DNA of 64,000 nt from Coptis chinensis. Lineage: Eukaryota > Streptophyta > Magnoliopsida > Ranunculales > Ranunculaceae. Made by a program: the position numbers and the translations under genes. Shown piece after piece: positions 34,917-45,025 of the stretch. The first letter of the stretch is position 1; every line of letters begins with the position of its first letter. Below the pieces are notes generated by a model. That model did not search any database. It saw only the letters and a program-made list of their open reading frames with translations, and was not told where the DNA came from. The stretch is from assembly GCA_015680905.1 (NCBI GenBank), contig CM027381.1, positions 19,197,501-19,261,500 on the forward strand, read 5' to 3'.

Positions 34917-35143
34917 TGGAGAAGAAGGTTTAAGAGAGAAATAGAGAAATAGATTGATCTTTTGTTTTTTTATGTTTCGGAGATTTTTCGTTTTTTTGTT
35001 TTGAAATTTTGTTTTTCCCGAAATTTTGTATTTTATATTTGGCTAATTGAGACTACCCATATCCGTAGGATTGGAAAAGATCGGTGGATTAGGGTCACTG
35101 TGCCTAGAATGTGGCTACAGTGACTGTGCCTCTATCCCACCCC
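34917..35143. repeat. MULE-2 right terminal inverted repeat
   Basis: Reverse complement of the left end, closing with CTATCCCACCCC and followed by ATATATATA. The 112-residue frame at 35047-35385 runs out of it into the TA microsatellite and is an artefact. Confidence 0.85.
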
Positions 35144-35175
35144 ATATATATATAGTCTCGCTCTCAAACGTATGC

Positions 35176-35178
<3 letters not shown>

Positions 35179-35254
<76 letters not shown>
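35179..35254. repeat. (TA)n microsatellite between MULE-2 and MULE-3
   Basis: About 38 uninterrupted TA units. On both sides sit degenerate copies of the MULE-3 terminus (GCTCTCAAACGTATGC at about 35159 and CTCTCAAACATATGCAC at about 35257), suggesting slippage or unequal repair at the element end. Confidence 0.92.
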
Positions 35255-35257
<3 letters not shown>

Positions 35258-35538
35258 CTCAAACATATGCACATATATATATATTTTTATATATAGTCCC
35301 GCTCTCAAATGTATACGGACTTAATTTAAAAGAAAAATATATCATATCGGAAAAGAAAAAAAAACTCCACCGCACTACAACTTAAAACCCCAAATATGAA
35401 AAGAGACAAAAAAGGAAATAACCAAATAACCCACTTAATATTATCTCTCCTTAGTGATTCTCTCCCACTCTCTCTTCTGTTATTTTTTCTTCCACCCTGT
35501 TTTCTCTCTCGTCTCTCTCTCTTTAGTTTAAAAAACAA

Positions 35539-36094
35539 ATGAACAATTCGAGACCAGTCGTTGATTTGTTCTATAGTCCTGTTACTCCTGATAGATTCTT
35601 TCTTATCAGTGCCAACAAAGATTCAAGTTCGATGTTGAGGAATGGAGAGACGGGAGATTGGATTTTACTGTGAAAATATGGGATGCATTGAATGGTGATG
35701 AGTTGCATTCATTTGAGCACAAGAACATTGTTCGTGCCTGTACTTTTTCAGAGGATACACATCTTCTACTCACCGGTGGGATAGAAAAAGTTCTTCGCAT
35801 CTTTGATTTGAATCGTCCAGATGCACCTCTAAGAGAAGTCAATTATTCTCCTGGGTCAATTGCGTGCATTTCTCGCCTAGAAAGGAATCTTATGCTTCAG
35901 GATCAGAAGATGGTACCATTAGAATATGGCAGACAGGTCCTACGAACCATGATGATGGCGAGGTTCCAGCAAATGGGTCAGCTGGGAAATTAAAGATTGT
36001 TGTGGATGAGGTGACACAGAAGATTGAGGGTTTTCAGGTTGCCAAGGACAAAAAGGCCGAAGAAAAAGAAGAGTCATCCGATGTCAAGATTTAG
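35539..36094 (+). pseudogene. captured, internally deleted STRAP-like WD40 gene fragment
   Basis: It starts at an ATG (35539) with SRPVVDLFYSPVTPDRFF and 'MLRNGETGDW', jumps to DFTVKIWDALNGDELHSFEH and 'LLLTGGIEKVLRIFDLNRPD', then in another frame SPRKESYASGSEDGTIRIWQ and a C-terminus 'VTQKIEGFQVAKDKK … SSDVKI' with a stop at 36094. This matches plant STRAP/UNR-interacting WD40 proteins, including their natural C-terminus. At least two internal segments (about 28 and about 95 residues) are missing and the three parts are in different frames. No intron-like sequence is seen within the parts. Confidence 0.82.
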
Positions 36095-36610
36095 TTTATG
36101 CAGTGTGAGCTGCGATAATACCTTGTGTGTATGGGTATGCACATCTTCTTCCTGATATTGCAACACCCTTTTGTTATTTAGTCTTGACCCATACATTTTT
36201 TGTAAGCTTTACTCTACCTTTTTTCTGCATTAGTGAATACCATACGTAAAGATCCCCAACGTGTCGGAATTTTTTTTAGTTCAAAGTATCTTGCAAAAGT
36301 CAAAACTTTTCTTCAAAAAAAAAAAACGACCAAAGCTAACCACCAAAAGTAAATCAGCACTTGCACTTTTTTAAAAACAAACAATTAGAACAAAATATGA
36401 TGAATCCCAATCCATTAATCAAAAGTTTCAATGTCATTTCTTGGTACATCTGAAACGAAAAAATAGCTACACCTAAAACAAGTGTAAAGTTTTACTCCAG
36501 GAGCTGAAGGTGGTACAACCTTATATGATTAGGAATTTAGGAGTAATCTTCCCCCAAAAAAAAGAACCATTAGCAATTGACGTGTTGCCACCTTCCCAGA
36601 TGATACAGTA
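36095..36610. other. MULE-3 interior, no gene seen
   Basis: It probably includes the 3' flank of the STRAP fragment (about 36095-36250) and then AT-rich sequence. A minus-strand piece at 36529-36610 continues past the UAP56 stop and is not a gene. Confidence 0.4.
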
Positions 36611-36615
36611 GAGGC

Positions 36616-36931
36616 ATCATGTGGACATATATAGAGAGGAATCGACATCTTCAGGAAGCTATTTGATATCCACTTCAAACCTCTCTTGAACCTGATTACG
36701 AACTTCCGAGTCGCTATTAGATGAAACAAAAGGGACTACAAGTCCTTTGGTGCCAAAACGACCAGCCTTACCAACCCTGTGCAAATACGTATCAGCTGAA
36801 TCAGGCATGTCATAATTGAGCACAATGTTAACGCGTTCAATGTCTATTCCTTTTCCAACCAAATCTATTGCAATGAGCATTTGTTTATGACCCTCCTTGA
36901 AGCCCTTGTAACGAGTCAACCTTTCTTCCTG
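36616..36931 (-). pseudogene. captured C-terminal exon of UAP56-type DEAD-box RNA helicase
   Basis: The minus strand reads '[20 protein letters not shown]', then [20 protein letters not shown], '[19 protein letters not shown]' and '[12 protein letters not shown]'. After an in-frame TAG comes LPEDVDSSLYMST and the natural stop at 36616-36618. This is the C-terminal RecA domain (motifs V and VI) of UAP56/SUB2, the mRNA-export helicase. Motif VI reads HRVGKAGR where the family has HRVGRAGR, and the TAG replaces a glutamate codon. The N-terminal ATPase domain is absent. It is cargo of MULE-3. Confidence 0.88.
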
Positions 36932-37303
36932 AATATGGTTATTCCAGCTTGCGATGTCCAAGCAACAAGCACAATAAAAAGAAACAAAATACTTAAAAGA
37001 AGATCCATGCACTCTTTGTTGCATAAGGAAGACTGTGCACTACAAGTCAATTACCACTATAATTATAAGTATATATATATATATATTTGGTTACTTTACT
37101 AAAAAAACAAACAAATAATGCGAGTTTCTTACTAATTTATGAACTCTGGACAATTTCTTTTATCATGAGTCACTCCAACCTGGTTACAACCATTGCATTG
37201 TCTGGCTTTATTTTGTTTCCCCTTCCTGAGTGCTTTCTTTTTTCCCCGCTTAAGCCTTTTTCCGCACCCTTTTGCCCTCGCTTGACTTGGTTCACAGTAA
37301 TTA

Positions 37304-40300
37304 TTTTTTCGGTACTCTAAACATGTACGGAACCCAAAAATTTTGACTACCTTTATCCAGCGGTGCTGTTACATTTGTATCACAACTAACCAAGCTGTTA
37401 ATATTTTTAAGTGCACTACTTAAAGTATCAGTAAATACTTTAGTTGCTTCCTTACTTCTAAGGGCTTTATCAACTACAAGTGTAGACATGTGAATTAATT
37501 CACTCCGCTTCATAAGATAGGATTTATGGTCTGTTATCCCAGTTCCATCATCATCAATGACTATCCCTGTCTTTGTTGTTTTACACCAACGCGTTAAAAT
37601 GTAATGGTCTGGCAACTTATCAAAATCATGCATCCAGTTCAAATATGACAAAATGTGCCTACAAGGGATCCCTGAGTTCTCAAATTTTTTGCAAGTACAT
37701 GAAGCAAAATCCAAATCCTTTTTATACATAATTTCCCGCGCCGTAGACTTTTCTGCCATTTTTCTTTGAACTTTATAAACTTGACAACTTTCATTCTCAC
37801 TAAGAAGCTCAAATCTATAACTCAAACTCTCCACAACTCGTCTTAAAATTTTAAAAACATCTTATGTGTATAAACTTCAACCATATGTACCAAAAAACTG
37901 TGGAGCATTTTCATTTTTGGTTTTTCAACCATATCTTTATTATCCGCCATTAGCTCTTCGTGGCGTTGGTGCACAAGTCCCCTACCAAACTGAACCATAA
38001 AATCTACTAATGATTTTTTTTTTGAAACATACCTTTTGAAGAATGAATGGGCACTTTCTACTCGTTGGCTACTGGACATGCCAGTAGAAAAAATATGATT
38101 CACATATGCAGGCACCCATTTGGATCGGATATCATACATTGAAATTAGCCACTTATTTTCATGTAAGCCACTCCTCTTAACCAAATCCGTCCACTTCAAA
38201 TGAAACACTTCCTTCGTCTCGGATCCCCATATGCAGTTTGAGAACTCCCCATAGTACTCACTGTATTTAGCTGTATCTAATTTCTCTGAAAACATCATTA
38301 GTATGTGCCAACTACAATACTTGTGATAGAATATACAAAGGCTTTAATATGCACATTTCGAAGGCATTCAGATATTTAAACAAAATGCATGCATAGTTTA
38401 TATATACTCTCCACAAGATTCAAATATCACAATATCGACAATTCTTACAAAATGGTTCAAACTAACAATGAAAAAATATAGATATGTTTCTGATGACCTG
38501 AGGGCAATTCTAATTTCTTGTACAGTCACAATTTTAATCCTCACATTTTTTGCCTTTTTATATCTTTTCATGATTCTTTCTAAGAACCTCTTGATACTTG
38601 ATAGTACTCACTGCTGTATTTTCAAGACGAGTTGCAAGATACCCAACTCAAACTTTATCGAGACGAATTGCAATATAATAATAAAATTTAAAGAAAATGT
38701 GCAAGGCAACCTTCCGGGCATTCAGTCCACCTTCATTGAGTGAGTAACTCGTCATCCGCACAGCAAGCCCGACAAATACTCAAATCGTGTGGCGCAAAAT
38801 ACAAACAAGTTACCTCAAAATGCAAATGGGTTTGTTCCAATTGGCTAGAGTCCCACACTCACAGTCACAATGCCACATATACATAGTTATTTACTGGTAC
38901 AGTAGTAGCATAACAGTACTCATAGTGTGTTATTACTTGTGATTCAACTTGGTCATATGTTTCTTGGTTCAGTGATATTCCTTGTTCCTACGTAAGACAA
39001 GTATCTGAGTTGGAGCTGATGGTGAAGAGCATGATCTTCGAGAGCTTTGGTTTAGAACATGACTTCAATGCCATTGAAAAATCAACAAGTTACCATCTTC
39101 AATGCCATTGATGGACATGCTTTAACAAGTGAATAATTATAAGCATGTACCAGTACAGTTATGAAATTCTGAAAATCAAAACCCTATAACATGAATCCAA
39201 TGACTTCATATCATTCAAAATACCAATTTAAACTTGCTAACAACATAACTTTATAATACCTGTGAAAAGTAGTTTGAAGCGTCTGAGAAATTGCTTTTGT
39301 CATTGCTGGATCCTGATATGTTATAATCATCTTCGAGGCTTCACAGGGCATAGCTTCTAAAAATTTGTTGAATAACCAAACAAAAGATTCTGTAGTCTCA
39401 TCGTAGAGAAAATAGCAAGCAAAAAGAACAGTCTGACCGTGATTATTAACCCCGAATAATGGTGCAAGTATGAACCCATATCGATTGGTATTGTATGTAG
39501 TATCAAAGATGACAACATCACCATAAAACTGGTATGCTCATCGAGGGGTCGCATCTGCCCAAAAACAATTAGTAATTCTCTGTTCATCATCTGCCTCAAT
39601 TTTATAAGTGAAAGAAGGATTCTTTCCATACTCCAATTTCATATACTCATGAAACATATCTCCATCATGGCCCTTCTTCTTCTTGCGCCTATCCCTTTTC
39701 TTATTGTTTAAATCTTTTTGCGTGAAACCGATATGTTCTATCCCTCCAGATTGCACTCCAAGAAGGCTAAATTGTTGATGCTGCGGTATATTTACCATGT
39801 CAAACTGTTGTGTTAAGCACTTTTGGGCATCAGAAACACCACGATGAGATCTTAGAAACTGTACTCTACTAGGGGTTGACAACGAGTGAGTATGCCCCTC
39901 AAAGAATACAGTAACTACAAATAGACCAGAATTTAACTTCACCACTGCAATTCTTGCTTTACAGTCTTCTTTTATAATGCCCCGATGCCTTTTTGCCGCA
40001 GTGTCTTCTATCACTATACTTTTCCCTTCTTTAAAACAGACATACTCCTTCCTTACGATTTCATCACTCGTTTTTCTCTGAGACCAACTTCGAATACTAA
40101 ACCCAGCTACTTTAACATATGCATTGTAAAAGTTCTTAACAACATCAAGTGATTCAAACTCTTGACCCTTTTTAGGATTAAGATCATGTGGGACTTCAGG
40201 ACAGTAAATCTCAACACATTCCGCAAGCACACTAATAGTCTCCATATCAAAATCTTCATTCTCCATTTCAATATCGTCTGACAAAATTCTACCAACATCA

Positions 40301-40347
40301 ACATCAAAAGCATACAAACAATTAAAGCACAAAATAGAACTACACAT
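37304..40347 (-). pseudogene. FAR1-related MULE transposase of MULE-3, interrupted
   Basis: Domain order on the minus strand: FAR1 domain (EFESLDVVKNFYNAYVKVAG, 'EYVCFKEGK', 'CKARIAVV', FEGHTHSL) within 40347-39540; MULE core (NCFWADATPR, then YQFYGDVVIFDTTYNTNRYG, 'FNKFLEAMPCEASKMI') to about 39263; an intron; then YCSWHILMMFSEKLDTAKYS, 'ENKWLISMYDIRSKW', QRVESAHSFFKRYV to 37843; and a SWIM finger CTCKKFENSGIPCRHILSYL in 37834-37301. Defects: an in-frame TGA directly after ADATPR (about 39540), and a frame break near 37840. It lies inside MULE-3, so it is probably the remains of the element's own transposase rather than a domesticated FRS gene. Confidence 0.85.
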
Positions 40348-40970
40348 AGTCCGTTTTTACGTGAAATTTATATGACGGAATATGATATGACTGTGATATT
40401 AGTTGTGTGAAATCAGTTGTATGTCACGGTGTTCATGGGTCAAAAGAAAATTAACAGTTAATGATTATGTTATTTGAACTTGGCACAATGTAGCGCCAAA
40501 TATTACGTGTAAAGAGAACACAAAAGAAAATAACTAGAAAGTTTATAGATACTTACAATTGAAATAAGTCCTTAAAACTAATTTAGTAAAGGCTGTAAAG
40601 CGGTAGTAACATGCCAAGTTCTTCGGCAAGTCTTCAAGGTATTCGGCAAGTAACAGTCAAGTTTTATTATTTTTATTTTTTAAGGTTGTGAAGAAAAAAA
40701 TAAATAAAATGGACGTGAGAGAATCAGGAGAGGACGTGAGGGAAAAGAGAGAATATTGGAGGGAGAGAAAAGAGTGGGAAAGAGAGTCACGAAGGAGTGG
40801 AGGAAATATAGGATATATTATTATCTTTTTGGTTATTTCATTTTTTGTCTCTTTTCATATTTGGGGTTTTAAGTTGTCGTGTGGTGGGGGTATTTTTTTT
40901 TCTTTCTCACGTGATATTTAAAAAAAAAAAAATTAAGTCCGTATACGTACATCCATTTGAGAGTGGGACT

Positions 40971-41345
40971 CCATTCGGCGGTTACCATTGTATTTCACAA
41001 GTTGTGACATGGCAGATCCAAAGTCTTATAAGGTATGTACAGTTTACAATGTTAATTTGAAAGAGTACTGGATCATTGTTGATTTGGTCAACAATGGATG
41101 CTTTGTGGGCTAGACTTTTATCATTTTGTTGGTTGGGGTTGGGCTTAATTTGAAACAATGCCTTGGGCAGGGGGTATATACCAGTATATATATATTACAA
41201 GTTTGTCATTGCCATGAAAACATGTTTGTGAGAGGCACCCCCAATCAATGAAATAGAATTTTATGCAAAGCGGACCTTAAATTTTTTGTATCTTGTATGA
41301 AATGCATCATGGCTCCCCTATTTTGGTTTAGTAAATAGCAAATAC
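40971..41345. other. spacer between MULE-3 and the inverted repeat, nothing recognised
   Basis: AT-rich and non-coding. No repeats or RNA gene seen. Confidence 0.4.
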
Positions 41346-41350
41346 GAAAA

Positions 41351-41607
41351 ATTCATCCAAAATACCATTGTTCGGATTAGGTTAAGTAGTATATTAAAAC
41401 TCGATTGTCCTAAATAGCATTCCCTGTGGGATAATACTCGCCTAAATAAATAGACTAATTTAACCCTAATTGTAATACTATTTAGGACAAGGTCTAATGT
41501 AGTAGACAAGCAAGAATGAAATCGATCCCACAGGGAATGCTATTTAGGACAATCGAGTTTTAATATACTACTTAACCTAATCCGAACAATGGTATTTTTG
41601 GATGAAT
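41351..41607. repeat. near-perfect 82-bp inverted repeat (hairpin-forming)
   Basis: The left arm (41351-41432) and right arm (41525-41607) are reverse complements apart from a single extra T, separated by a 92-bp AT-rich spacer. The arms start ATTCATCCAAAATACC and end CCCTGTGGGAT. The arms carry no recognisable gene, and no target duplication was found outside them. Confidence 0.93.
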
Positions 41608-41942
41608 ATTTTGAATTAACTATTAACAAACGCTATTTAATTTAACTACGGTCTAAGTAAAAAATAAAGTAAATAATTGGGTTTTGTTAAGTGGAGAGAA
41701 TTCTAGGACTGTCAAATCCACCTTAAACATCTGTAGACACTATCGACTTAACCTTTTATATTCTATATATTTCTGAATAGCATTATTGATGATAATCGAT
41801 TGCTTTCTTGATGATATTATCGTGACGATTTTTTTTATATTTTCTTCACAAAGCATTTTTTTATTGAATAGCATTTTCTAATATTTTGTTATATATATTT
41901 TTTTCACCAATTAAAAAAACACTAATACCTGATCCTTTTATT

Positions 41943-43376
41943 AGATTCGACCAGATAATCCATTCGTTCTTCTCCGTAGTGGTCGTCTTTTACAACAATA
42001 CATAGTCGACAACTATGTTAAAATATCAACTTTAAGATTGAGGTGGATACATGATCACCAACAAGAAATAAGGGCCGAACTTTATCAAGGATTGCAAGAC
42101 TTTTTAAGTTCGGGGGAACATCATTCAGGTACGCATTGAGTTTTCAAACTTATTAAAATTGAGTCAAATGGAAAACCTTACATTCATTTTTTATTTAAAT
42201 TTAAGGTAATGTGGGACGCAGAACAATTTTGCTTGCAACTTTGGTGGGATGTCCCCGTTGCATGCATCATCGATATCATGATGCTATGACATTAGTTCAA
42301 AAGTTTGGGAGACCAGATTTGTTTCTCACAATGACTTGCAATCCATCGTGCCAGAGATCATAGATGAGTTGTTAGAAGGCCAAGTTCTAAATGACAGACC
42401 AGATTTGATAGTAAGGATTTTCCGTGCCAAGCTCGAAGAGTTGAAGAATGATCTATTCACTAAAGGAATTCTTGGAAAAGTAGTAGCACATGTTCATGTA
42501 GTAGAATTCCAAAAAAGAGGGTTGCCTCATGCACACATCCTTCTAATTCTTGGTGATGACGACAAGTTAACAACTGCAGATGCTTACAACAAGATTGTTA
42601 GAGCAGAAATTCCAGATCCAAATATTGAATCGGAACTATATGAGATTGTTGTTAAACACATGATCCATGGACCATGCGGTAATGTTAATCCTAAATGTCT
42701 CTACATGAGAGATCAAAAGCGTACTAAAAATTTCCCAAAGTAATTCGCTCCGGTAACTAATCAAGGAAGCGATTCTTATGTTGCATATATGAGGTAGGAC
42801 AACAACGCTTTTGCTATTGTTAAGAATCATGGTTGGCGTTACCGTGTCGATAATCGTTGGGTTGTTCCTTAAAATCCATGGTTATTGAAAAAGTACAACT
42901 GCCATATCAATGTCAAAATATGCTCGAGCATTAAAAGTGTCAAGTATATTTACAAGGGTTCAGATCGAGTGGCAATGGAAGTGACGTCGACAAATAAAGA
43001 CGAACAAGATGAAATAAAGTAGTATGTAGATGGCCGTTGGATTTGCCAGCAAGAAGCCTTGTGGAGAATTTTTGAATTTCCACTTAGTCAAATATACCCA
43101 TTAGTATATTTTTTGCAAGTCCACATGAAAAATATGCATTAGGTAACCTATCAAGGCAACTGACTCATTGAGGATGTTTTGGTTGATGATAGGAACTCTC
43201 GTACGATGTTAACTGAATTTTCAATCTGAATAGCATTGATGTTGCTGTTAAACAATATTTTTATCATGAAATCCCTGAACATTATATGTGGGATAAGTCG
43301 AATAAGCATTGGCAACCAAGAGCTAGACAAAATTGGGTCAATAGAAGAATTTTTGCAGTTTCTCCTCTAGAAGGTG
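41943..43376 (+). pseudogene. Helitron Rep (HUH endonuclease) part of a decayed RepHel gene
   Basis: Fragments in changing frames give the helitron-like N domain: GRLLQQYIVDNYVKISTLRL, 'ELYQGLQDFL', 'KFGRPDLFLTMTCNPS', then a 135-codon frame (42336-42743) holding 'VHVVEFQKRGLPHAHILLIL' (the HUH-type His-x-His) and 'MIHGPCGNVNPKC'. Later pieces (ICSSIKSVKYIYKGSDRVA, WRIFEFPLSQIYP) contain several in-frame stops. RepHel proteins drive rolling-circle transposition of Helitrons. This copy is dead, and no clear 5' TC or 3' CTRR hairpin end was found. Confidence 0.85.
43368..43376. repeat. left 9-bp target duplication TAGAAGGTG
   Basis: Identical to 45017-45025. Removing one copy and the insert rejoins the Helitron reading frame (…SPLEGERFYLRVLLNHVRGP). 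The sequence is not low-complexity, so the duplication is convincing. Confidence 0.88.
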
Positions 43377-45016
43377 TAGACATCCCATTTTTGCACCCCA
43401 GGCATAATTTATTCACGATTTTTCCTTGAAATAAATTTGATCATATAAGATGATTTACATTTTAGAGTCTTCATTTCTACATCAAACTTCTTTCTTTTCA
43501 TATTTTATTAGTGTATTTAGACTCCCCTCATCATGTTCTAGCTATGGTTGAAGTTTTGTTGCTTTATGAATTTTAAACTAGAAATGACCAAAATGCCCCT
43601 ATAACCCTTTGGAGTCCAAAATTTGAATTTTCCACTCTTTATTTGGATGAGATTATTTCATATTTAAATTCTCCTAAAAAATCCTTCAAAATGAGTACAA
43701 ACTTGCCTAGGTTTCTTTTGGATTTCAGAAACCCTAATCTTGCCTTATCCTATTTCAGCCCGTTGTGCGCGCTGTTCAGTACAATACATTTTTGGAGTAC
43801 AATTTCGACCCAAGGGTATTTTTAAGAGTTCATGGGCTTTCCTAATAGATTAGTGAACAAATTTTGTGAAGAAGAGTTTGCCTAAGTTTGACCCGGTCAA
43901 AGAAAATTTGCAGTATTGAAAAAATAGTCAAAATGGGCCATTTTGTGGATTTTGGACCCGTGCTCGTGGGCTGTGGATCTAGCTCGTGTTGAACCTTTTT
44001 ATTAGGGTTTCTAAACTATTCTCAATCCTCTAAAACCCTAGAAAACCTTCCTTAATTGTTTGATTTGATTTGATCCTTAAAATCAAGAATATTCTAGAGA
44101 ATATGCTATTTTGGAGCTATGTTTGGAAACCTTAGATTGTTGGCATAATGAGGAAGTCCAGGGTTTGTTTTTTTACCTAATACATCTACAAAAACCTAAA
44201 ATCGAAGGCCAAGATTGCACCCTTTATCCCACCTCTTGAATCAAGGGCCAGATTTAGGAGGTGCATCCAGAAAGATATCATGCTATTGAATTTTTCTTAA
44301 TCAATACTCAACCATTAGATCAAACTCAATACCATATTGGAATCCATGCCTAAACACTATAAATCCTTCTCCCACAAAAAATATCTTCAGTTAGTTATTC
44401 AGACCTAATAGCCTAGTAGTTTTCTTTTCTTCAGTGTTCTTTATTTTTCTTTCTAGTTCTTTATTTTAGCCATCTTTTCTCCTAGTTCAATCTTGAGTAG
44501 AAGCTCCATTTCACCAAAAGTTGTTTCTTCCCCTAAATTACCTGTTTCAATCATCAAAGTTGTCAATTCAAGATCAATTTCATCATCATCATTCATCAAC
44601 AATCAATCAATCAATCTACAATCAAGTATGAGGCAACATTCCAAACAAGGTGACATCTTTCTTTTTTTCTTCATTTAGCATTGCATATTAGGATTATTTT
44701 TCAGTCTTATTATAGCATATAGTTATTAGCTTTTAAATAATTTAGTGAAGATCATCCAACATGGTAATAAAATTTCAAGCTAATTTCTTCATTCACCTAT
44801 CTCAAAACATTACACCTTAATAGAAGTAAGACTAGTTTTACCAGGCGAGTGTGGGTGCCTAACACCTTCCCATATCGTACCTTGACTCCCGAACCCAATA
44901 ATCATCTAGTTCGAGGGACTAGTCCTACACATAGGTTTTACTCAACTTTTCCTTCATAAAGTTAGTGGCGACTCTAAAATCAACTACTTAGACCTAGGTA
45001 CACTTTTTTGTGTGTA
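43377..45016. mobile_element. 1640-bp unclassified insertion with 9-bp target duplication inside the Helitron gene
   Basis: The insert begins TAGACATCCCATTTTTGCAC and ends GTACACTTTTTTGTGTGTA, with a perfect 9-bp duplication outside. The ends show only a few complementary bases (TA…ACA and TGT…TA), so it lacks the long inverted repeats of ordinary MULEs. Its right part holds a compact GC-richer block (GCGAGTGTGGGTGCCTAACA … GGCGACTCT). No open frame in it resembles a known protein. A non-TIR MULE derivative or an unusual retroelement are both possible. Confidence 0.7.
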
Positions 45017-45025
45017 TAGAAGGTG

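Larger units (their letters stand above)
31306..35143. mobile_element. MULE-2: Pack-MULE carrying mTERF, PGK and LRR-kinase fragments
   Basis: Inverted termini GGGGTGGGATAGAGGCACAG, extending about 200 bp (31306-31508 and 34917-35143), with small differences including one indel-rich A-run. A 9-bp ATATATATA duplication flanks them. No transposase is present; instead the 3.4-kb interior carries pieces of at least three unrelated host genes in two orientations. This matches the definition of a Pack-MULE. Confidence 0.88.
35295..40970. mobile_element. MULE-3: MULE-like element with a broken transposase and two captured genes
   Basis: The left end AGTCCCGCTCTCAAATG matches the reverse of the right end (AGTCCCACTCTCAAATG). 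Similarity continues inward over about 150 bp, including GTATACGGACTTAATTT and ACAACTTAAAACCCCAAATATGAAAAGAGACAAAAAA. No matching 9-bp duplication is seen (left flank TATATA-like, right flank CCATTCGGC), so one border may be rearranged. The interior holds a minus-strand FAR1-type transposase remnant and fragments of STRAP and UAP56. Confidence 0.8.

Noticed and set aside
35047-35385. 112-residue frame with long Tyr-Ile repeat
   Set aside because: It translates the (TA)n microsatellite between two transposon ends.
37304-40347. Domesticated FRS transcription factor rather than transposase
   Set aside because: It lies between MULE-type inverted repeats and has an in-frame TGA and a frame break. 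Domestication would need an intact gene outside an element.
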